A model generated the notes under the pieces. It worked only from the letters and a program-made list of their open reading frames with translations. It had not been told where the DNA came from and did not search any database. Positions 9,701 through 17,289 of a stretch of 64,000 bases of DNA are shown here, in pieces; the first letter of the stretch is position 1; the number at the start of each line of letters is the position of its first letter. Source of the DNA: Solwaraspora sp. WMMD1047. Its GTDB lineage: Bacteria; Actinomycetota; Actinomycetes; Mycobacteriales; Micromonosporaceae. The translations under genes and the position numbers were made by a program. The stretch is taken from positions 6,290,501 through 6,354,500 of the forward strand of contig NZ_JARUBL010000001.1 in the NCBI RefSeq assembly GCF_029626155.1, given 5' to 3'.

Positions 9701-10522
9701 CTACTCGAACATCTCGTACATGTCGTCGGTCGCCTCGACGACCTCGCTGGCCGGCGGCGCCTGGGCCGGCGCCGCCTCGTCGTACCCGTAGGTGACCTTC
9801 AACTCGCGGGCCTCGCTCCCGCCGGCGGCGGGGATCTGCAGTGCCAGTTCGGTGAGCCGGTTCTCCTGGTCGACCTCGGCGGTGAACGGCACGGTCGCCC
9901 CGGTGCCGAGGGTCCGGACGACCTCCTCGTCGGTCAGCCCGGCCCCGGTGGCCCGGGCGAGGTCGATGGTGCCGGCGAAGCCGCCGTCCACCTTCTGCAC
10001 CCCGGTCACCGCCTCGGCCAGGATGGCGCTGCCGGCCGGGTCGATGTCCTGGAAGTCGATCTCCAGGTCCTCGATCCCCTTGAGCCGGCTCCGGTCCAGG
10101 TGCTGGTACTTGCCGGTGTTCGGGTTCGGGGTGGGGGCTCCGCCCAGCTCGGTCAGCCCGGCGCGCAGCTCATCGAGGCCGGAGAGGTCGGTCCTGACCC
10201 AGGTCTCCGGCTCGACGTAGATCACGTCGATGGCGACCGAGATCTCGGCGGCGGGGTCGCCGGCGGACTTCATGGTGATCCGGGCGCTGCGGCTGGGTGC
10301 GTGCATGCTGCCGTCGGCGGTCAGCTCGCCGCCGGTCATCGTGAACGTGAAGTTGCCGTCCCCGATCGCCTCGGTGGCGGCGAGCAGCGCCTGCTTCGGG
10401 TCCGCCAGCGCGCCGGGGCCGGGGCCACTGTCCGTAGTGGTCGCGGTGCCGCAGGCCGCCAGTCCGGGCGCGAGCAGAACGGCCGCGAGCAGGCCCGGCA
10501 CGCCTCGCCGTCGCAGAGTCAT
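9701..10522 (-). CDS. LppX/LprAFG-type lipoprotein
   Basis: A 273-residue exported lipoprotein: signal peptide with lipobox LAAC (Cys24), then a Thr/Gly/Pro linker and a domain of about 220 residues resembling the LppX/LprG family (alternating beta strands with EPETWVRTDLS, KYQHLDRSRL and FTAEVDQENRL). Members of this fold hold lipids or lipoglycans in a hydrophobic pocket and help carry them across the cell envelope. It stands alone, in the gap between the conserved xseAB genes and the ureide operon. Assignment to the superfamily is fairly secure; the ligand is not known. Confidence 0.8.
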   Translation of the reverse strand: MTLRRRGVPGLLAAVLLAPGLAACGTATTTDSGPGPGALADPKQALLAATEAIGDGNFTFTMTGGELTADGSMHAPSRSARITMKSAGDPAAEISVAIDVIYVEPETWVRTDLSGLDELRAGLTELGGAPTPNPNTGKYQHLDRSRLKGIEDLEIDFQDIDPAGSAILAEAVTGVQKVDGGFAGTIDLARATGAGLTDEEVVRTLGTGATVPFTAEVDQENRLTELALQIPAAGGSEARELKVTYGYDEAAPAQAPPASEVVEATDDMYEMFE

Positions 10523-10582
10523 TGTGGTCCCCCGTCCAGCTGACCGGCGGGTGAGTCACCGCCGGTGGTTGCGCGACGGAGC

Positions 10583-11008
10583 TTAGCCGGTCACCCCCTG
10601 CGCCGTCGCATCGATAACTGTCGTTGTGTCGACTGTGGTCGGCTCGGAGACGTGGGCACTGACGATCCGCCAGCCGGCGGGGAACCGCACCCAGGTCTGC
10701 GACTGCCGGCCGGTGGCCCCACCGCCCGGATAGCCGAACCGGGTGGTGACCACGGCCAGGTCGGTGCCGAAGGTGGTGACCCGGGTGTCGCGCAGCGTCC
10801 GGCCGGCCGGCAGCGGCGGCTGCGCCCAGCGCCAGACCCGCTGTTCGTCGAGACCGTACTGGTGGTCGGCGATGCCGAACCGCACGGTCCGTGCCGAGTC
10901 CCAGAAGTACCCGCAGATCCGGTCCGCGTCCCCGTCCACCAGGGCCCGCTCGTATCCGGTGAAGGCCGCGGTCACCTCGGCGACCACCTCCGGCCGGTCC
11001 ACCTCCAT
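10583..11008 (-). CDS. AtzH/HpxZ-like (DUF3225, SnoaL fold) protein of the ureide operon
   Basis: A 141-residue protein starting at an ATG with GGAGG ten bases upstream. It has the NTF2/SnoaL-like pattern of DUF3225 proteins: FTGYERALVDGD, ICGYFWDSARTVRFG, TWVRFPAGWRIVSAHVS. AtzH of Pseudomonas ADP, which is reported to turn 1,3-dicarboxyurea into allophanate, depends on Tyr22 and Arg46; here Tyr19 and Arg43 have the same 24-residue spacing. HpxZ, linked to oxalurate breakdown, is the other named relative. Last gene of the operon, 95 bases after the permease. The fold is secure; the enzymatic role is inferred from the spacing and the neighbours. Confidence 0.8.
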   Translation of the reverse strand: MEVDRPEVVAEVTAAFTGYERALVDGDADRICGYFWDSARTVRFGIADHQYGLDEQRVWRWAQPPLPAGRTLRDTRVTTFGTDLAVVTTRFGYPGGGATGRQSQTWVRFPAGWRIVSAHVSEPTTVDTTTVIDATAQGVTG

Positions 11009-11103
11009 CTGTTCGCCCGCCTCCTCCGCTGCTGCCTCGCTCGTCGTCTGGTTGGGGACCGCCCGGTCGCCGGGTGCCGGTCGGCGACCGGGCGGGTCCC
11101 CGG

Positions 11104-12801
11104 TCAGCCGCTGACCGCCGGCTCCCGCTTCTCGCTGGGCGGCGGCTCCGGCGTGTCGGCCGGTTGCTCCGGCGACACCGCTGGCGCCGGCGACACCGGC
11201 GCGGTGGCGACCGCCGGGTCGGGGCTGGCGCCGCCGCCGTGTGCCCGGTCCAGTTCGACCTCGTCCGGATCCGGGACCCGGGGCGGGTGCTTGCCGAGCG
11301 CGAAGATCGCGCAGAGCACCGCCACGAAGAGGTAGCCGAGCGCCACCTGCCCGTTGGCGTTCCACTGGATCTCCTCGCCGTGGATCAGGCCGATGAAGGA
11401 GAGCACCGCGGCCGACCCGGCGAAGATCGCCGCCTGGACGAACCGCTTGTCGATGATGAACGCGACGATCGCGCCGAGGACCAGCCCGGCGAGAATGGCC
11501 CCCTCGCCGAGGATCCGCAGGCCGTCGTAGACGACTCCGGCGCCGGCCAGCGCCTCGTCACCGACCTCGGCGGCCGTGGTGCCGGCCGCGGCCAGGGCAT
11601 TGTTCATCTGCCCCGTCGCCCAGGCGGCGATGTTCGGGATCAGCGCCGCCACCACCGCCGCGGCGTGCGCCCGGGGGGTGGCCTGGAACGCCTGCGCGCC
11701 GATCAGGAAGCCGATGTAGAGCAGGATCGGCACGATCGCCGCCGTCGGGAAGATCGCCCCGAGCAGGGAGAACATCCCGAGGAAGCAGAGCAACGCGATG
11801 ATCACACCGGTCGCCATCGAATATCCGGTACGCCCACCGGCGGCCTTCCAGCCCGGGTGCCCGACGTAGACCGCCGGCGGGAACGGCGAGCCGAGAGCGG
11901 CGCCGATCACCGCACCGGCGCCGTCGGCGAGCAGCACGCTGCGCAGGTTGTAGTTGTCCCCGGCGGTGGCCGCGCTCTCCACGTTCGTCATCGCCTCGGT
12001 GAAGTTGTAGACCCCGAGCGGGATGGCGGTGGCCAACAGGGGCGCCATGTCGGACAGTCCACTGAAGAGCAGATCGAACTGGAAGGTGGGGAACGCGATC
12101 GCGATGTCCCGCGCCGCCGCCGTCACGTCCGGCACCGACATCGCCCCACCGGCCCAGCCGATCGCCGTGCCGAGCAGCAGGGCGGCCAGCCCGATCGGGA
12201 AGTTGAACGGCAGCTTCACGTCGGTGAGCAGACCGATCAGCAGCAGCGCGAAGACCGGCAGGGCGATCCACGCCAGCCGCCACATCTGCCCGGCCGGGTT
12301 CATCGAGATGAAGGTGATCGAGATTCCCGCGAGCGTGCCGAGCAGCGCCGCCCGGGGGGTGTACCTACGGATGTACGGCCCCACGAACGCGCCGATCAGC
12401 ACGATCACGCCGATGATGAAGGCCCACGCGACGCCGGCCTGCCAGGCCGCCGTCGGGTCGGACGTGCGCAGGTAGATCGGCAGCATGATGACGAAGATGA
12501 CGATGAACATGTGCGGCACGCTGGGGCCGTACGGCAGCGCCGTCACGTCGGTGCGGTTCTCCCGGCGGGCCAGCCGGCGGGCCAGGAAGGTGTAGTAGAC
12601 GTTCCCGGCGACCAGGGCGATGCCCAACGCCGGCAGGATGGTGCCGAAGACGCTCTCCTCCGACAGGTTCACCACGACCAGGCAGAGCCCGGTGAGGGTG
12701 AGCACGTTCACCAGCACGTTGACGCCGAAGCCGAAGAAGGCGTTGGTGTCGCCGCGTACCCAGTAGGGCAGCGGCGCGGGGGGTTTCTGGGTGTCGACCA
12801 T
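11104..12801 (-). CDS. NCS2/xanthine-uracil-type permease, probable ureide importer
   Basis: A 565-residue protein with 12-14 membrane segments and a Pro/Glu-rich cytoplasmic tail of about 60 residues. It resembles the nucleobase-cation symporter-2 group, with conserved segments such as NVLVNVLTLTGLCL, DVTALPYGPSVPH and IPLGVYNFTEAMTNVESA. It probably imports the compound consumed by the neighbouring hydrolases; the substrate (biuret, cyanurate, a purine product or similar) cannot be read from sequence. It starts at an ATG with GGGAG upstream and follows the cysteine hydrolase gene by 12 bases, so it belongs to the same operon. Confidence 0.8.
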   Translation of the reverse strand: MVDTQKPPAPLPYWVRGDTNAFFGFGVNVLVNVLTLTGLCLVVVNLSEESVFGTILPALGIALVAGNVYYTFLARRLARRENRTDVTALPYGPSVPHMFIVIFVIMLPIYLRTSDPTAAWQAGVAWAFIIGVIVLIGAFVGPYIRRYTPRAALLGTLAGISITFISMNPAGQMWRLAWIALPVFALLLIGLLTDVKLPFNFPIGLAALLLGTAIGWAGGAMSVPDVTAAARDIAIAFPTFQFDLLFSGLSDMAPLLATAIPLGVYNFTEAMTNVESAATAGDNYNLRSVLLADGAGAVIGAALGSPFPPAVYVGHPGWKAAGGRTGYSMATGVIIALLCFLGMFSLLGAIFPTAAIVPILLYIGFLIGAQAFQATPRAHAAAVVAALIPNIAAWATGQMNNALAAAGTTAAEVGDEALAGAGVVYDGLRILGEGAILAGLVLGAIVAFIIDKRFVQAAIFAGSAAVLSFIGLIHGEEIQWNANGQVALGYLFVAVLCAIFALGKHPPRVPDPDEVELDRAHGGGASPDPAVATAPVSPAPAVSPEQPADTPEPPPSEKREPAVSG

Positions 12802-12813
12802 TACTGCTCCCGG

Positions 12814-13503
12814 TCAGGAGGAGGGTTGCAACACGGCGGTGGCAGGCAGCACGGCGAGCAGGTCACCGGAGTCGGCGACCCAGCCGAAGATCCCGCCCTG
12901 GGCGGCGATCATGTCGAGTCCGACCCGCTGGAACTCGGGAAAGTAGGACCCGACGCAGTCGGCGAGCACGAGACACTCGTACCCGCGGTCGTTGGCCTCC
13001 CGGACCGTGGTGTGTACGCACACCTCGGTGGTCACCCCGGTCACCAGGAGGCTGCGGATCTCCCGCTCGGAGAGCAGGGTGTCCAGTTCGGTGGCGTAGA
13101 AGGCGCCCTTGCCCGGCTTGTCGATCACCGGTTCGCCGGCCAGCGGCGCGAGTTCGTCGATGATGTCGTGGCCGTACTCGCCCCGGATCAGGATCCGGCC
13201 CTTCGGTCCGGGGTCGCCGATCCGCTTGCTGGGCTGGCCCCGGGTCAGCTTGGCCGGCGGACAGTCGGTCAGGTCGGGCAGGTGCCCCTCGCGGGTGTGC
13301 ACGATGGTCAGTCCGGCCGCCCGGGCGCCGGCCAGCAGCGCGGCGAGCGGTTCGATGGTGCGGCGCAGCTGCGAGACGTCGTTGCCCAGGCTCTCGCCGA
13401 AGCCGCCGGGCTCCAGGAAGTCGCGCTGCATGTCGATGACGAGCAGCGCGGTGGTCGCGGGGTCGAAGGTGTACGGGGAGGGTCGGGCCGCAACGGTCAA
13501 CAT
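12814..13503 (-). CDS. Isochorismatase-like cysteine hydrolase, paralogue of biuret hydrolase (triuret hydrolase candidate)
   Basis: A 229-residue member of the isochorismatase-like hydrolases. The triad is Asp24 (LVIDMQRDF), Lys129 (IDKPGKG) and Cys162 (TTEVCVHTT), with Gln202 in AQGGIFG. It has the same length and architecture as the adjacent biuret amidohydrolase but differs in the region that lines the pocket: it lacks the KRWR segment and replaces the N-terminal PYPWPY motif. Such enzymes cleave small amides and ureides. Triuret hydrolase TrtA is a family member found near biuret hydrolase, which makes this a candidate for the upstream step; ureidoacrylate- or oxamate-type activity is also possible. 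It has GAGGT five bases before the ATG and lies 8 bases after the biuret hydrolase gene. Confidence 0.75.
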   Translation of the reverse strand: MLTVAARPSPYTFDPATTALLVIDMQRDFLEPGGFGESLGNDVSQLRRTIEPLAALLAGARAAGLTIVHTREGHLPDLTDCPPAKLTRGQPSKRIGDPGPKGRILIRGEYGHDIIDELAPLAGEPVIDKPGKGAFYATELDTLLSEREIRSLLVTGVTTEVCVHTTVREANDRGYECLVLADCVGSYFPEFQRVGLDMIAAQGGIFGWVADSGDLLAVLPATAVLQPSS

Positions 13504-13511
13504 CGGTTACC

Positions 13512-14201
13512 TCACGGGGTTGTGGCGGCGATGACGTCGTCGGAGGTGGCGACGCATCCGAAGACCCCGCCCTGCATGGTCACCATGTGCAGGGCGGCGT
13601 CGTGGTTGCCCTTGTCCGTGGCGCCGGTGCAGTCGGCGAGGATCAGGCACTCGTAGCCGCGATCGTTCGCCTCCCGCATCGTGGTGTGGACGCAGACGTC
13701 GGTGGTGATGCCGGTGAGGATCAGGTGGGTGATGCCCCGGGTGCGCAGCACCAGGTCGAGGTTCGTGGCGTAGAAGGCGCCCTTGCCGGGCTTGTCGATG
13801 ATCACTTCGCCGGGTGCCGGGGCGACCTCTCGGACGATCTCCCAGCCCGGCTCGCCCTTGACCAGGATCCGGCCGCAGGGTCCGGCCGCGCCGATCTCGG
13901 CACCGATCCGGGCCGACCGCCACCGCTTGTTGGCCGGCAGGTCGGTCAGGTCCGGGTCGTGGCCCTCGCGGGTGTGCACGACGAGCATGCCGATCGACCG
14001 GGCCAGCGCGAGCATCCGGGCGGTGGCCGGCAGGCCGGCCCGGGTCAGCCCGATGTCGTAGCCCATGCTGTCGACGTATCCGCCGGGGCCGCAGAAGTCG
14101 GTCTGCCAGTCGATGCAGAGCAGGGCGGTACGCGCGGCGTCGGCCGCGCCGTCGTACGGCCAGGGGTAGGGGTTCGCCGTGACGGGCCCGATCTGGGTCA
14201 C
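13512..14201 (-). CDS. biuH: Biuret amidohydrolase
   Basis: A 229-residue cysteine hydrolase. Features I associate with BiuH are present: PYPWPYDG near the N-terminus, WQTDFCGPGGYVDSMGYD, LPANKRWRSARIG, GPCGRIL and RGYECLILADCTGATD. The triad is Asp31, Lys137 and Cys170 with Gln210, spaced 106, 33 and 40 residues apart, the same spacing as in the Rhizobium enzyme as I recall it. The reaction is biuret to allophanate plus ammonia, feeding the allophanate hydrolase directly upstream (19-base gap). The GTG start has AGGAGG five bases before it. Function is inferred from these motifs and the operon. Confidence 0.85.
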   Translation of the reverse strand: MTQIGPVTANPYPWPYDGAADAARTALLCIDWQTDFCGPGGYVDSMGYDIGLTRAGLPATARMLALARSIGMLVVHTREGHDPDLTDLPANKRWRSARIGAEIGAAGPCGRILVKGEPGWEIVREVAPAPGEVIIDKPGKGAFYATNLDLVLRTRGITHLILTGITTDVCVHTTMREANDRGYECLILADCTGATDKGNHDAALHMVTMQGGVFGCVATSDDVIAATTP

Positions 14202-14220
14202 CTCGTCCTCCTTCTGGTGC

Positions 14221-16152
14221 TCATCCGGTGGCGGCGGTCTGGCGCCAGGCGCGCCAGCCGCCGGTGGCGCTGATGTCCTCGGCGTCCGGGCCGACCGCGT
14301 ACGCCTCGCAGAGGAAGCCGATGACGTCGCGGCCGTCGGCCAGCCGCAGCCATCCGAACGACAGCGGCGCCGGTACGCCGGTGAGCAGCCCGCCGAGCGC
14401 GGTGACCGGCAGCGACCAGAGCTCGACCTCGATCGACCCCCCGGGTCGCGGTGGTTCGGCCGACCCCCCGGGTCGCGGTGGTTCGGCGTCGTCGCCCGTG
14501 GCGACCCGGACCAGGCCGGGCAGGCCGATCCCGTCGTCGGCGGGTAGCCGGTAGAGGCGGTACAGCGGCGCGGTGGTGGCCACCTCGGCCAGGGTCGCGC
14601 CCCGGGCGAGCAGTTCGCCGTTGCGGGTCTCGCCGCTCAGGTGCCGCCCGACCACCGCGATCAGCATCCGATCGCCCACCTCGGCGGCGGCGGTCGCGTG
14701 CACGGCGGGAGCGGCCGCGGACCCGGCGGGGACGACCGCCGCGAGCAAGGCCGGAGTGGCCGGCGCCGCCAGCACGGCTGCAGTGGCCGGCGCCGCGGGC
14801 GCGGCCGGGGTGGCGGCCGCCGCGAGTGCGGCCAGGGTGGTGTCGCTGAAGGCCGGTCCGAGCAGGGTGAGGCTGGCCGGGCGGCCGTCGGCGGTGAAGC
14901 CGTTCGGCACGGTGACGGCGGCCAGGTCGAGCAGGTTGGCGAACTGGGTGTAGCGGCCGAGCATCGTGTTGCGCCCGATCGGGTCCTCGGCCACCTCGGC
15001 GGTGGTGAAGGTGGTGCCGACCGTGGGCAGGACCAGCGCGTCGACCCGTTCCCAGAGCCGGTCCGCCCAGGCCCGCAGCTCACGCAGCCGGTGCTGGGCG
15101 CGGAACGCGTCGATCGCGTCGTAGCGCCGCCCGCTTTCCAGCACGGTGCGGGTGACCGGCAGCACCGCGTCCGGGTGCTCGCGGAGGAAGCCGTCCAGCC
15201 CGGTGAGGCGTTCGGCCACCCATGGCCCCTGGTAGAGCAGGTCACCGGCCTCGTACAGCGGGCCGAGCCCGACCGGCTCGGTGCCGGCGACGACGGCGGC
15301 CACCCGGTCCCGGCCGGCGGCGAAGCTGGCCTGTTGGCCGAGGTCACCGAAGAATTCCAGGTCTTCTGCCCGGGGCACGCCGAGGCGTAGCGTCGCCGGC
15401 ATGCGGGGGGCGACCCGCTCGGCCGGCAGCGGCCGGCCCCACGGGTCGGTCGCGGTGACCCCACGGGTGGCGTGCAGCACGGTGAGCGCGTCGGCGACGT
15501 CACCGGCGAAGACCGACACGCAGTCCAGCGAGCGGCAGGCCGGCACCACGCCGGCGGTGCTGAGCAGTCCCCGGCTGGGTTTGAGGCCGACGATGCCGTT
15601 GAGCGCGGCCGGCACCCGGCCGGAACCGGCGGTGTCGGTGCCGAGGGCGAAGGTGACCAGCCCGGCGGCGACCGCGACCGCCGACCCGGAGCTGGAGCCG
15701 CCGGCGATGAGACCGCCGCCGAAGACCGACTCACAGCTGCCGTACGGCGACCGCGTCCCGGTCAGGCCGGTGGCGAACTGGTCGAGGTTCGTCTTGCCGA
15801 CCAGCATCGCGCCCGCGTCGAGCAGCCGGCGCACCACCGGCGCGTCCCGGCTGGGGTGGTATCCGAAGGCGGGGCAGGCGGCGGTGGTCGGCAGGCCCGC
15901 CACGTCGATGTTGTCCTTGACCGCGAACGGGATGCCGTACAGCGGCAGGTCGGCCAGCCGGTCGCGGCGCGTCGTCAGCTCGGCGGCCCGGGCCCGCAGC
16001 TCGGCGGCCGGCACCAGGCTGATCCAGGTCGGGTCGGTGGCGCCCCGCGCGGTCAGCCGGGCGAGCACCTGTTCGGCGAGGCCCGCGGGGGTCGAGCACC
16101 CGTCCGCGTACGCCGCCCGCAGTTGCGCCGCCGAGCCGATCAGTTCTGGCAT
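14221..16152 (-). CDS. atzF: Allophanate hydrolase (AtzF type)
   Basis: A 643-residue two-domain enzyme that cleaves allophanate to ammonia and carbon dioxide. The amidase-signature domain (about 1-455) holds the Ser-cisSer-Lys triad Lys79 (FAVKDN), Ser153 (GGSSSGS) and Ser177 (TDTAGSGR). The C-terminal allophanate-hydrolase domain (about 500-640) contains GRHLSGETRNGEL and FGWLRLADG, which separates it from AtzE and ordinary amidases. Two oddities: an Ala/Pro linker of about 50 residues between the domains, and a 27-bp tandem duplication giving EPPRPGGSA twice. ATG at 16152 is preferred to 16206 because the amidase domain begins there. First enzyme gene after the regulator, 84 bases downstream. 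Confidence 0.93.
   Translation of the reverse strand: MPELIGSAAQLRAAYADGCSTPAGLAEQVLARLTARGATDPTWISLVPAAELRARAAELTTRRDRLADLPLYGIPFAVKDNIDVAGLPTTAACPAFGYHPSRDAPVVRRLLDAGAMLVGKTNLDQFATGLTGTRSPYGSCESVFGGGLIAGGSSSGSAVAVAAGLVTFALGTDTAGSGRVPAALNGIVGLKPSRGLLSTAGVVPACRSLDCVSVFAGDVADALTVLHATRGVTATDPWGRPLPAERVAPRMPATLRLGVPRAEDLEFFGDLGQQASFAAGRDRVAAVVAGTEPVGLGPLYEAGDLLYQGPWVAERLTGLDGFLREHPDAVLPVTRTVLESGRRYDAIDAFRAQHRLRELRAWADRLWERVDALVLPTVGTTFTTAEVAEDPIGRNTMLGRYTQFANLLDLAAVTVPNGFTADGRPASLTLLGPAFSDTTLAALAAAATPAAPAAPATAAVLAAPATPALLAAVVPAGSAAAPAVHATAAAEVGDRMLIAVVGRHLSGETRNGELLARGATLAEVATTAPLYRLYRLPADDGIGLPGLVRVATGDDAEPPRPGGSAEPPRPGGSIEVELWSLPVTALGGLLTGVPAPLSFGWLRLADGRDVIGFLCEAYAVGPDAEDISATGGWRAWRQTAATG
14434..14487 (-). 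repeat. 27-bp perfect tandem duplication inside atzF
   Basis: Two identical 27-base copies (14434-14460 and 14461-14487) encode EPPRPGGSA twice in a surface loop of the C-terminal domain. Perfect identity, including third positions, points to a recent slippage event that kept the frame. Confidence 0.9.
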
Positions 16153-16236
16153 ACAGTAGATTGTCGACCGTTCTGTTTCGCCCAGTCGGCCGCTCTGTAA
16201 CGACAAGATGACGCCGCCCCCGCGGGCAGCCCGGCG

Positions 16237-16902
16237 TCAGGGGAGATACGAGCGGGCGCCGTGGCTGGCCAGGGCGGCCAGGACCGCTTCCGGGTTGTTC
16301 GTGGTGACCGCCTCGAAGAGGCGCTCGTGCCGGTGCACACCGTCCAGCGGCTGGGCCGCCTCCGCCTCCCGGCGCAGGTTGATCGCCATGTAGAGCTGCA
16401 GCTTGACCAGGATCGAGTCGTACACGGCGGAGAGCTGACGGTTGCCGGCGAGCCCGACCAGCGCGACGTGGAAGGCCCGGTGCGCCTCCGCCACCCGCAG
16501 CCGGTCGGCGACCCTGGTCGCCTCCCGCATCTCCGCCAGCGCGTCCTTCAACCCGGCCAGGTCGCTGCCCCGCCGGACCGGCAACGCGTTCTCGACCGCG
16601 TGTCGTTCCAGCAGATCCCGCAGGGCGTACAGCTCCTGGACGTCGCGGTCGGACAGTGTCGCCACCCGGACGCCGCGCCGCGGTACGTGCTCGACGAGCC
16701 CCTGCTGGGCGAGCAACCGCAGCGCCTCCCGCAGCGGGGCCCGGCTGATCCCCAGCCGGCGGGTGAGCTGCTCCTCGACCAGCCGCTCCCCCGGATCGCT
16801 CTTGCCACTGAGGATGTCCCGACTCAGCCGCGACACGGCGAGTTCCACGAGGCTGAAGCTCTCCAGCTCACCGTCAACCGAGGATGCGGCCACGTCGCTC
16901 AC
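16237..16902 (-). CDS. GntR-family regulator, FCD subfamily
   Basis: A 221-residue regulator. An N-terminal winged helix (about 18-85) includes RLVEEQLTRRLGISRAPLREALRLLAQQGLV, followed by an all-helical FCD ligand-binding domain with the metal-binding histidine pattern (AHRAFHVAL, HRHERLFEAV). FCD regulators usually sense organic acids or pathway intermediates and repress neighbouring catabolic genes. It is on the same strand and directly upstream of atzF, so it is probably the first gene and the local controller of the ureide operon. The start is a GTG; CAGACT lies 7 bases upstream and may be its -10 box. Confidence 0.88.
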   Translation of the reverse strand: MSDVAASSVDGELESFSLVELAVSRLSRDILSGKSDPGERLVEEQLTRRLGISRAPLREALRLLAQQGLVEHVPRRGVRVATLSDRDVQELYALRDLLERHAVENALPVRRGSDLAGLKDALAEMREATRVADRLRVAEAHRAFHVALVGLAGNRQLSAVYDSILVKLQLYMAINLRREAEAAQPLDGVHRHERLFEAVTTNNPEAVLAALASHGARSYLP

Positions 16903-16973
16903 CTGACTGAGTCTGCCACCCGCAGCCGAACGCCCCGTCAGGAGCAGCCCTCGGCACCGGCATACTTCTTGCT

Positions 16974-17255
16974 ATGTCGACGAGACAGCCCCGGTTGGAG
17001 ATCGAGTACTGCACCCAGTGCCGCTGGCTGCTGCGGGCGGCCTGGACCGCACAGGAGATGCTCACCACCTTCGGGCTCAAGCTCGGCGAGGTGGCGCTGG
17101 TGCCCGGCATCGGCGGGGTCTTCGAGCTGCGGCTCGACGGCGAGCGGATCTGGTCCCGCAAGGAGCGCGGCTTCCCCGACCTCGCGGAGCTGAAGCGGCT
17201 GATACGCGACCGGGTCGCACCCGAGATGAGCCTGGGCCACTCGGATCACCGCTGA
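16974..17255 (+). CDS. SelT/SelW/SelH (Rdx)-family protein, Cys form
   Basis: A 93-residue thioredoxin-like protein. The redox motif CTQC lies at residues 13-16 (IEYCTQCRW), followed by FGLKLGEVALVPGIGGVFEL and RKERGFPDLAELKRLIRDRVAP, as in the Rdx family. In animals the second Cys is often selenocysteine; here both are Cys. Probably a small cytoplasmic redox protein; partner unknown. It starts at an ATG with CATACT 7 bases upstream and no Shine-Dalgarno. It is divergent from the GntR gene and convergent with the LtrA gene. Confidence 0.85.
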   Translation: MSTRQPRLEIEYCTQCRWLLRAAWTAQEMLTTFGLKLGEVALVPGIGGVFELRLDGERIWSRKERGFPDLAELKRLIRDRVAPEMSLGHSDHR

Positions 17256-17289
17256 CGGCGCCCACCGGATAACCGGGGCCGGCCGTCAG
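17252..17289. terminator. Hairpin between convergent genes
   Basis: CTGACGGC (17252-17259) pairs with GCCGTCAG (17282-17289), and the loop holds a second CCGG...CCGG pairing. It lies across the ends of two convergent genes. Confidence 0.55.

Noticed and set aside
11074-13656. An 860-codon plus-strand frame across the permease and hydrolase
   Set aside because: Arg/Glu/Gln-rich shadow of two well-motifed minus-strand genes.
16150-16180. A GntR operator in front of atzF (TTGTCGACCG)
   Set aside because: Only half of the expected palindrome is present; too weak to claim.
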